Shown here: positions 57,683 through 64,000 of the stretch, piece by piece
Layout of the letters: every line of letters begins with the position of its first letter
How positions within the stretch are numbered: the stretch's first letter is position 1
From: JACKHO01 sp041398745
Lineage (GTDB): Bacteria > Planctomycetota > Planctomycetia > Planctomycetales > Planctomycetaceae
DNA length: 64,000 nt
Assembly: GCA_041398745.1 (NCBI GenBank)
Contig: JAWKUB010000012.1
Coordinates: forward strand, 1-64,000
Direction of reading: 5' to 3'
Translations under genes and position numbers: made by a program
Notes under the pieces: model-generated
The model's input: only the letters and a program-made list of their open reading frames with translations
Database searches by the model: none
What the model was told of the DNA's origin: nothing

Positions 57683-58795
57683 ATGACAGCCCTGATTGAT
57701 CTCGCTGCGTGTGACGAACCGCAGGACGCGATTGAGGCGACGGTCCATATGCTGACCGAGGGGGGAGTCGTGGCCTTGCCCGACGAATGTGGGTTGGTCA
57801 TCGCCGGTCTGGCGACGCATCCGGAAGCTGTGCAACGACTAAAAGAAATTCAGCCACACTGGAAAGATGGTGTCGCTGCCGTTTCCTTTCCATTCGTGGA
57901 ACTTATTGACGATTACTGCGCCAAAACGGAATTCGGTTCGAAGTTCGCCTCGCGCTGTCTGCCCGGCCCGTTGATCCTCGAATTACCCGTCGGCCCGGAA
58001 AAACTGACCGCTGCCTGGCAATCGGACGCCATGAAGTGGTGTTCACGTGGAAACGGCACTCACTGGGCGTGCACGGTCCCGGCCGATCCAACGCAGCATG
58101 AAGTCATGCAGCAGCTTCCCGCACCGTTGCTGACGTTGACCATCTCGACGCACGGCGTGAAGCCGACAACGCCCATCGGTGGAACTGACATTACCTTATT
58201 GTCGGCCGGCCCACGATTCGATGGGCCGCCGACCGTTGTCGAAGTCAATGCGGACACATGGCATGTCCAAAAACAAGGAGTGGTGACTGAATTGGCACTG
58301 ACCCGACAGCTGTGCGACGTGTTTCTGTTCGTCTGCACCGGAAACACCTGCCGTAGTCCAATGGCAGAAGCTCTGTTTCGGAGGCTCATGGCAGAACGTA
58401 TGGGGTGTTCGGACGACGCACTGGTTGATCGTGGTGTCATTGTCACCTCAGCCGGATTGGCAACGCATGGTGGCTCGCCCGCCAGTCGCCACGCGGTTCA
58501 ATTGCTGATGGATGAAGACGCCATCGACTTGCGTGACCATTCCAGCCAGCCCGTCACAGAAGACCTACTGCTGCGATCCGATTTGATTTTGACAATGACT
58601 GCCTCACATCGAGACGCCATTGTCGCAACTTTTCCCGAACTGAATCAGCGCACACGCCTGCTCTCGCCACAGAATCAGGATATCATTGATCCTTATGGTG
58701 GCAGCGTCGACGAGTACCGATCCTGCCGAGATGAAATCCAGGCCTGCCTGGAAGACCTCATCACTGAACTTGAAGCCAATTCTTCGTTAGAATAG
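57683..58795 (+). CDS. YrdC/Sua5-like and low-molecular-weight protein-tyrosine phosphatase fusion
   Basis: A 370-residue two-domain protein. Residues about 1-205 follow the outline of a Sua5/YrdC/YciO domain (AIEATVHMLTEGGVVALPDE, PGPLILELPVG), but the nucleotide-site residues near PTExxYGL are degenerate (ALPDECGLVIAG). Residues about 210-370 are a low-molecular-weight phosphatase: LFVCTGNTCRSPMAEALF carries the C(x)5R loop with Cys near 217, and IIDPYGGSVDEY the general-acid Asp. ATG 57683 begins the domain but has no clear ribosome binding site; the frame opens at 57620 (GTG). rpiB follows 56 bp downstream in the same direction. Phosphatase activity is likely; the N-terminal part may have lost or changed function. 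Confidence 0.87.
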   Translation: MTALIDLAACDEPQDAIEATVHMLTEGGVVALPDECGLVIAGLATHPEAVQRLKEIQPHWKDGVAAVSFPFVELIDDYCAKTEFGSKFASRCLPGPLILELPVGPEKLTAAWQSDAMKWCSRGNGTHWACTVPADPTQHEVMQQLPAPLLTLTISTHGVKPTTPIGGTDITLLSAGPRFDGPPTVVEVNADTWHVQKQGVVTELALTRQLCDVFLFVCTGNTCRSPMAEALFRRLMAERMGCSDDALVDRGVIVTSAGLATHGGSPASRHAVQLLMDEDAIDLRDHSSQPVTEDLLLRSDLILTMTASHRDAIVATFPELNQRTRLLSPQNQDIIDPYGGSVDEYRSCRDEIQACLEDLITELEANSSLE

Positions 58796-58851
58796 TGAGA
58801 GTGAACGCGGCCCCCTGCCCGCTTTCTCAGCCTTAGAACATAAGTCGTATC

Positions 58852-59361
58852 ATGAAAATTGCCGTTGCCAGCGACCACCGTGGCGTTCGCGTAAAGGGTC
58901 AAATCCTGGATCAGTTGACTCAACTCGGTCACGAAACGCTCGATTTCGGTCCCGACGAAACCAACTCGGTCGATTACCCGGACTACGCCTCCAAGGTCGG
59001 TGAAGCAATTGCCAAGGGCGAAATTGACCGAGGCATTCTGATTTGCGGTACCGGAATGGGGATGTGCATTACGGTCAACAAATTCAAGAACGTCCGAGGT
59101 GTAAGCTGCCACGATGACGTCACGGCGGAAATGAGCCGACGTCACAACGACGCCAACGTCATGTGCCTGTCAGCCGACATGCTGGGCGACAAACTTCTGA
59201 GCCGCATTGTCGAAGTCTGGATGCGGACCGATTTCGAAGGCGGTCGTCACCAGCGGCGGCTCGATAAAATCAGTGAAATCGAGGCGAAGAATGGCTGCAA
59301 GACGGAAGGAGACTCTGGTTGCGGCTCCGGCGGTGGAGGCTGCGGAGGCGGCTGTAGCTGA
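58852..59361 (+). CDS. rpiB: Ribose 5-phosphate isomerase B with Cys/Gly-rich tail
   Basis: Interconverts ribose 5-phosphate and ribulose 5-phosphate in the pentose phosphate pathway. The core (1-145) contains VASDHRGVRVKGQI, VDYPDYASKVGEAI, GILICGTGMGMCITVNK with catalytic Cys65, SCHDDV and MSRRHNDANVMCLSADM with His98. The family ends near residue 145-150; this protein adds a tail of about 20 residues, CKTEGDSGCGSGGGGCGGGC, with Cys at 149, 157, 164 and 168. It follows the YrdC/phosphatase fusion, with a 56-bp gap. The tail is unusual and may bind metal or form disulfides, which is not shown. Confidence 0.95.
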   Translation: MKIAVASDHRGVRVKGQILDQLTQLGHETLDFGPDETNSVDYPDYASKVGEAIAKGEIDRGILICGTGMGMCITVNKFKNVRGVSCHDDVTAEMSRRHNDANVMCLSADMLGDKLLSRIVEVWMRTDFEGGRHQRRLDKISEIEAKNGCKTEGDSGCGSGGGGCGGGCS

Positions 59362-59423
59362 GAACCTGCGACAATTATCAAGGCAACAAGTTGCCCGCCC
59401 GTAGCAGTCGGATCATGGAGTGG

Positions 59424-59450
59424 CCCGAGACCTTACGGCCTTCGGCTCAC
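59424..59450. repeat. REP-like intergenic sequence
   Basis: CCCGAGACCTTACGGCCTTCGGCTCAC has an inverted CCGA/TCGG core and resembles short extragenic palindromes that I recall in planctomycetes. Only one copy is seen in this window. Confidence 0.3.
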
Positions 59451-59582
59451 AAAGTTGGGTGGCACGGCGTTCGCGATGAGAGACCTGCCCTCGACCCACT
59501 CATCCCCCATTTCAAAAATCAGCCTCTCAGTCAAATCTCACGTTCGCACTTGCGAGATATTCGTTGAGCGAGAGAAACCAAC

Positions 59583-61184
59583 ATGGCTCTTCGAATCACC
59601 AATTTGCGGTTGCCTGTGGAGCATTCCGAAGAGGAACTCGCTGACACGGTTACGAGCCGCCTGGGAATACTCGCGACGGACTTGAAGTCGTGGAGAATTC
59701 TCCGCAAGAGCCTCGATGCCCGTTCTCGAACCCGTCTGGAATACGTCTACACCATACTGGTGGACGCCGCAGATGAAGCTGCGTTGAGTAAACAGATTCG
59801 GTCCGACGCCGACATTACTCAATTCGAGGTCGAATCATTCTTCGATCCACCGAACGGCAAGCTGCCGAGCGCGCATCGTCCCGTGGTGGTGGGATCAGGC
59901 CCCGCCGGACTGGTGGCGGCTTACTACCTGGCCGTGCGGGGATACGCACCGCTCATTCTGGAGCGTGGCCGTCCCGTCAAAGAACGCGTCCCGGCCATTC
60001 GGTCTTTTGATCATCTACACGGCCCGCACGACCCCGAGAACAACTATCTGTTCGGTGAAGGAGGTGCGGGTGCCTTCTCCGACGGGAAACTCACCTGTCG
60101 GATGTCCGGCCCCGACGTCGATTGGGTACTGCAATCGTTTGTTGAATGTGGCGGCCGCGCGTCAATTCTGTATGAACTGCGTCCCCACCTCGGGAGCAAT
60201 AAGCTCCCCATGATTTGCCGGAATTTCCGTCGCAAAATCGAAGCACTCGGAGGGACGTATCAATTCGGCTGCCGCGTCGACGGATTGAGAATCCAGGACG
60301 GTGTTCTGACCGGCGTGGAAACCTCGACGGGCTTTATCGCAACCCAGCAGGTGATTCTGGCGACTGGTCACAGTGCCCGCGATACATATGAAATGTTGCA
60401 TCGCACTGGACTTCCGATGCAGCAGAAAGCTTTCCAGTTGGGGCTCCGCATTGAACAGCCACAGGAGCAGGTGAACAAGTGGAAGTACGGAAAACCTGAA
60501 TACCTCGATTTACTGGGAGCAGCTGATTACTCCCTCGCAGCGAAAGGAAACCGTGATGTGTTTTCGTTCTGTATGTGTGCAGGCGGAATCATTATTCCGA
60601 GCATTTCGGAGCCGAATCAGTTCTGTACGAACGGCATGAGCAATTCAAAGCACGACACACCGTTCGCCAACAGCGGTATTATGGCCACACTGCATCCTCA
60701 CGAGTTTGGCAGTGACCACCCGTTAGCTGGTGTCGAAATTCAGCGGCGCTTTGAATTGAAGGCCTTTGAAATCGGACGCAGCGACTATCTGTGCCCCATT
60801 CAAACCGCGAATGATTTCATTGCGGGGAAATGGAACCAGGGCGCCTCGGTGCTCGACTGTTCCTACGCCCGCGGCACCGTCGCTGCCGACTTACGTGAAG
60901 TGCTGCCGATGCCCATTGCGAAAGCGATTGCCAAAGCGCTTCCGATTATGGACAAAAAGTTTCGCGGCGAGTTTCTCAAAAACGCCATTCTCGTCGGCCC
61001 GGAAATGCGAGGCAGCGCTCCACTGAGAATGGATCGCGACATGGAGACACGACAGGTCCCCGGACTGCGTGGCGTGTATCCGGTTGGTGAGGGAGCAGGC
61101 TACGCCGGCGGAATTGTCAGTGCCGCAGTCGACGGATTGCGGTCCGCCAGAGAAATCGTCCGCATGTGCGCGCCGGTTGGTTGA
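59583..61184 (+). CDS. FAD-dependent dehydrogenase (COG2509-type)
   Basis: A 533-residue cytoplasmic flavoprotein. An N-terminal about 95-residue alpha/beta domain (LRITNLRLPVEHSEEELADT, SLDARSRTRLEYVYTIL) precedes a Rossmann FAD-binding motif (PVVVGSGPAGLVAAYYL, about 102-118). NYLFGEGGAGAFSDGKLTCR and GSAPLRMDRDMET are characteristic of this uncharacterised dehydrogenase family. The C-terminal GVYPVGEGAGYAGGIVSAAVDG closes the FAD domain. The ATG follows GAGAGAAACCAAC, a weak ribosome binding site. Function is unknown, although members are widespread; some relatives sit near tRNA-modification genes, a link that I cannot check here. Confidence 0.9.
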   Translation: MALRITNLRLPVEHSEEELADTVTSRLGILATDLKSWRILRKSLDARSRTRLEYVYTILVDAADEAALSKQIRSDADITQFEVESFFDPPNGKLPSAHRPVVVGSGPAGLVAAYYLAVRGYAPLILERGRPVKERVPAIRSFDHLHGPHDPENNYLFGEGGAGAFSDGKLTCRMSGPDVDWVLQSFVECGGRASILYELRPHLGSNKLPMICRNFRRKIEALGGTYQFGCRVDGLRIQDGVLTGVETSTGFIATQQVILATGHSARDTYEMLHRTGLPMQQKAFQLGLRIEQPQEQVNKWKYGKPEYLDLLGAADYSLAAKGNRDVFSFCMCAGGIIIPSISEPNQFCTNGMSNSKHDTPFANSGIMATLHPHEFGSDHPLAGVEIQRRFELKAFEIGRSDYLCPIQTANDFIAGKWNQGASVLDCSYARGTVAADLREVLPMPIAKAIAKALPIMDKKFRGEFLKNAILVGPEMRGSAPLRMDRDMETRQVPGLRGVYPVGEGAGYAGGIVSAAVDGLRSAREIVRMCAPVG

Positions 61185-61241
61185 GCATGATCTCATGAAC
61201 CATCTCAACCGTAGCGGAGCCACATTCAACCATCTCAACAC

Positions 61242-63218
61242 CTACTTCCACAAAATCTTGGCAATGAACACGCTATTGTCGGCACCATATTCGTTGTCGA
61301 CGGGAATGACGTAACTCGGCTTTTTCCACGTTTGCATCCATTCAGTCACGACCACCCAGGTTTCGTTATTGCTTACCTGCGTGATACCGAAGTTGCCCAA
61401 GCGGGCTCCGCGTTCGGGGACGACAATTTGCTCTGTCGCCCGAATGACCTGCAGCTTCTCGGGATCGACCTGTGCGATGAACAACGGCGCCCGGTGCCGG
61501 AAGACGTGGTCGTTGCTGGCCCCTTTTCGTGTGTAGACGAGGTACAGCCCGCTGCTGTGTGTGATCCAGTGCTGCTGCGTGTTGTAATTGCCCAGGTCGG
61601 TGCCGTCATCGAACGTCCAGGTCTGCGGCTCATCGAAATGTAATCCGTCGTCGCTTGATGTGACGTAGCCGTGCTCATCGTTCCGCAGCGTGAGGAAGAA
61701 GCGATCGCCGAACTTGGTTATCGACGGCTCGGCAAATCCCCGCTGCACGTTGACGGTCATTTCGTTGCCGTGTTTCACGTAGGAGAGCGTTTCTCCATCA
61801 AATTCACACAAGCAAACGGTCACTGAATATTGTTCGTCTGCTGGTCGCTTGAAGTACACCGGCAGCAGAATTCTTCCATCGGGCAAATCATACCGCTGCA
61901 CACTGCCGGCCCCGGAGCTTTGAAACTTCTCCTCATCCGGCATTTTGAGTGCCTTGGGTTTACTCCACACTCCGGAGACGCGGTCGTACACAGAGTAGCC
62001 CGTGAAGCGTGGTCGCACTTTCATGACCTTGTTGTCGTAGTAACGGACCGATTGACCGGTTCCCAGCAGCTTTGCCGAGGCCGCATGCCAGCTTGGGGTG
62101 AAGTCGCAAATTGTTTCGTCTGTTCGCTCGTCGATTTTCCAGCGTTTGAATTCGTGCTGAGGCTGCAGTTCGGACCAAGTGGTGCCGATGTCGTCGCTGG
62201 CAGCTGAGTGCAACTCGTGGAACACATCTGACCCCGTAATTTCCAGCCGCTGGGTCGTTAAGACCATGGTCGGATTGTCGCCCGCTTTGGAAGGAGGCAT
62301 GACTCCCGCACGGGCGTGTACCCAGCACTGCTTTCCGTCATAGCCGCTGGTCATGACATGCCGCTCGATTTCAAACGGCGCCGCAGCCTGCGGTTCAATC
62401 GCTTTCCGAATGAACGCCGGACGGTCGGTAGTAATGGAATCGACCCCCAGTTCGGCGAATCGTCGGGCATCCTCTGCTTCGTTCACGGTCCAGACGTGAA
62501 ACTCAAAACCATCTTTGCGAACGGCCTCTACGAACGACTCGTCAATGACGCTCAAATTCCCCTGAGTGCCCAAGCCGGTCGCACCAGTGCTTTGCAAACT
62601 CGTCAGTACACTCTCGCGTGAGGGGTTCCACGCCGTTTTCGTCGCATTCTGTTTGTAGCCGGTCAGCCAGTTGGCTTTGAGTTGTGGCAATTGTTTACGT
62701 GCGGCTTTGATGACATCTTCGTTGAAACAAATGATGGTGACCTGCTCCGGTTTCAGTCCTGACTTTTTGATCTCGGGAGCCAGGAACGGCACAATTTCGG
62801 GACCGCACTTCACTTCCAGGAACAACTTCTTCCCATCAGGGACTGTCTCCAAGACCTCCTGCAGAGTGGGAATGAACGTCCCCTTGTATTTCGCGTCCTT
62901 CCAACTGCCCACGTCAACCTTGCGAAGTTCGGCCAGCGTGGATTCAGCCACAGTCAGTACGGGCTGATCCTTGCCCGTTCGCTTCGTATCCTTGTCGTGA
63001 ATGCAGACAATTTGCTGATCTTTCGTCAGGTAGAAGTCCCCTTCAATGGCATCGGCCCCCTTCTCCCACGCCAGCTTGAATGCCGGAAGCGTATTCTCCG
63101 GCGCGTCATACGAAGCGCCACGATGAGCCACAATGAACTGGCCGAAACAGGGAACTGCCATCAGCTGTAAGGCAATGGCGAGACAAAGTCTGATTGAAAA
63201 TCGCAAAGTGTGCTCCAC
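61242..63218 (-). CDS. Secreted glycerophosphodiester phosphodiesterase/sialidase-like fusion
   Basis: A 658-residue exported protein. A signal peptide (1-26, ending CFG) precedes a GDPD TIM barrel (about 28-275): VAHRGASYDAPENTLPAF, DAIEGDFYLTKDQQIVCIHD, LFLEVKCGPE and DSITTDRPAFI, with the metal and acid residues (HR, E, D, H) present. The C-terminal region (about 290-658) has beta-propeller strands with Asp-box-like motifs (SSDDGLHFDE, SDDIGTTWSEL), as in sialidases/BNR proteins. The start is GTG 63218, with no strong ribosome binding site. The gene before it on the same strand is 11 bp away, so the two form an operon. Likely degrades phosphodiesters and binds or cuts a glycan. Confidence 0.9.
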   Translation of the reverse strand: MEHTLRFSIRLCLAIALQLMAVPCFGQFIVAHRGASYDAPENTLPAFKLAWEKGADAIEGDFYLTKDQQIVCIHDKDTKRTGKDQPVLTVAESTLAELRKVDVGSWKDAKYKGTFIPTLQEVLETVPDGKKLFLEVKCGPEIVPFLAPEIKKSGLKPEQVTIICFNEDVIKAARKQLPQLKANWLTGYKQNATKTAWNPSRESVLTSLQSTGATGLGTQGNLSVIDESFVEAVRKDGFEFHVWTVNEAEDARRFAELGVDSITTDRPAFIRKAIEPQAAAPFEIERHVMTSGYDGKQCWVHARAGVMPPSKAGDNPTMVLTTQRLEITGSDVFHELHSAASDDIGTTWSELQPQHEFKRWKIDERTDETICDFTPSWHAASAKLLGTGQSVRYYDNKVMKVRPRFTGYSVYDRVSGVWSKPKALKMPDEEKFQSSGAGSVQRYDLPDGRILLPVYFKRPADEQYSVTVCLCEFDGETLSYVKHGNEMTVNVQRGFAEPSITKFGDRFFLTLRNDEHGYVTSSDDGLHFDEPQTWTFDDGTDLGNYNTQQHWITHSSGLYLVYTRKGASNDHVFRHRAPLFIAQVDPEKLQVIRATEQIVVPERGARLGNFGITQVSNNETWVVVTEWMQTWKKPSYVIPVDNEYGADNSVFIAKILWK

Positions 63219-63229
63219 AAGTTGCAGGT

Positions 63230-64000
63230 TTATTTTTCGGATATTGGCCCAATGTATTCGGTCGCAACGACCACGTCATCGAACCACACGCGGTTCGCGT
63301 GCCCGCGTGTGCCCTTGGTGATGTAGACGTACAGCCAGAGGAAGTTGGTCTTCAGTTCCGGCACGGTGCGAAAGCGGAATCCCTCGAAGGGATCACCACC
63401 CGGTGCCGTCGTGAAATACTCCCGGTCCCCTTTGGCATTGTTCCAGCGGACGCCGTCACCCGAATCGCCGGGCTTGAACTTATCGAACGTCCACTTGCCT
63501 TTTGGAAATCCCTCGCCAAGATGGCTCACGGGACGCCCATCAATCCACAACGCCAGTTCACCGTTCGTCTGGCCGACGTCGTTCATTTTGACCATGACTT
63601 CGACGCAGGTCCACTTGCCGCGCTGAATCTTCAGCGAATCATCATGGATGAATGAGTTTCCCCAGGTGTTCCCCTTGGGAGGGCTGCCACGCATGTCGCA
63701 CCAGTAGGTGTAGTAGTCCCAGGTCCACTTCTGACCGAACGGTTCAATCCCGACCCAGAATGACTTGTCGCCGCGCGTTGGTTGACCAGCACGGACACTC
63801 GGCCACGCCGTTGCGGGGTTGTTTCCCCCAACACAAGTGCCGAAGTGATGAATGGGTTCACAGTCCTCCGCAAACCGGACATACATCCGGGTGAACAGTT
63901 TGTCGTGGCCATCACCCAGCCGGCGGTACAGGTCTCCACCTGTCCCCTTCTCTGCCAATTGCGACATCAGCAGAGACTGCTTCCCCGCACTGTGCTCAGG
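63230..64000 (-). CDS. Lectin-like (concanavalin A-fold) secreted protein, 5' end beyond the window
   Basis: The frame runs from the stop at 63230 to the window edge with no start required inside (SAGKQSLLMSQL continues to 64000), so the N-terminus, including any signal peptide, is missing. About 257 residues are visible. Strands such as LFTRMYVRFAEDCEPIHHFG, FWVGIEPFG, GKWTCVEVMVKMNDVGQTNG, ELALWIDGRPVSHLGEGFP and NRVWFDDVVVATEYIG are typical of polysaccharide-lyase or glycan-binding jelly-roll domains. No catalytic residues can be named. It is coupled to the GDPD/sialidase-like gene by an 11-bp gap. Confidence 0.8.
   Translation of the reverse strand, partial: PEHSAGKQSLLMSQLAEKGTGGDLYRRLGDGHDKLFTRMYVRFAEDCEPIHHFGTCVGGNNPATAWPSVRAGQPTRGDKSFWVGIEPFGQKWTWDYYTYWCDMRGSPPKGNTWGNSFIHDDSLKIQRGKWTCVEVMVKMNDVGQTNGELALWIDGRPVSHLGEGFPKGKWTFDKFKPGDSGDGVRWNNAKGDREYFTTAPGGDPFEGFRFRTVPELKTNFLWLYVYITKGTRGHANRVWFDDVVVATEYIGPISEK

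Noticed and set aside
57403..57801. Minus-strand frame of 132 residues between csrA and the phosphatase fusion
   Set aside because: It overlaps the start of the fusion gene on the other strand, lacks any recognisable motif and has no good start signal.

Overview
The window is a piece of a planctomycete chromosome. The 16S rRNA gene on the minus strand contains exact matches to two well-known group-specific probe sites (PLA886-type at 44847-44865 and EUB338-II-type at 45375-45392). The protein content agrees: sulfatase, Gfo/Idh/MocA oxidoreductases, a multihaem cytochrome paired with a beta-propeller, an ECF sigma factor paired with a Ser/Thr kinase, LEPR-xLL-type giant surface proteins and a standalone 16S gene. 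Genus cannot be fixed by eye.

Layout. 1-7.4 kb: tRNA-Ser(CGA), cysK, a secreted unknown, an exported PCMT-like methyltransferase whose stop codon abuts a decayed IS1182-like element, then tex. 7.5-18 kb: small secreted proteins, a three-gene minus-strand operon (pentahaem cytochrome, beta-propeller protein, Gfo/Idh/MocA oxidoreductase), a zinc-ribbon RDD protein, galM and a sulfatase coupled to a small membrane-anchored protein. This block suggests sugar and polysaccharide catabolism at the cell envelope. 18-19.5 kb: remains of an IS110 element with a structured leader and a dead type II NADH dehydrogenase.

19.5-31.5 kb: the most distinctive block. Three co-directional genes encode an ECF sigma factor, a transmembrane Ser/Thr kinase with an FGE-like sensor domain (and Asn for Lys in the catalytic loop), and a 2,878-residue surface protein with four beta-helix units, a Calx-beta domain and a six-motif FG-GAP tail. 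31.8-33.1 kb: an IS630-family insertion beside a sulfatase remnant.

33.2-42.9 kb: a complete tripartite RND efflux operon (adaptor, pump, outer-membrane factor), divergent from an NtrB/NtrC-like two-component pair that may regulate it. The pump carries about 100 extra residues with two additional predicted helices. 42.9-43.9 kb: IS21 (istB) and IS1380 remnants. 44.0-46.1 kb: a single 16S gene with its own promoter, boxB/boxA-like antitermination leader and terminator, without 23S, 5S or tRNA genes next to it.

46.1-64 kb: a GAF/sigma54 activator, a STAS protein, a secreted metzincin with Calx-beta repeats, a secreted unknown, a Tat-exported oxidoreductase, a DUF1571-like protein, a PDZ-S41 protease followed by csrA, a YrdC-like/low-molecular-weight phosphatase fusion next to rpiB, a large FAD protein, a GDPD/sialidase-like fusion and an incomplete lectin-like secreted protein cut by the window edge. 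In total, fragments of five IS families (IS1182, IS110, IS630, IS21, IS1380) lie in 64 kb, so small gene remnants beside them are expected.
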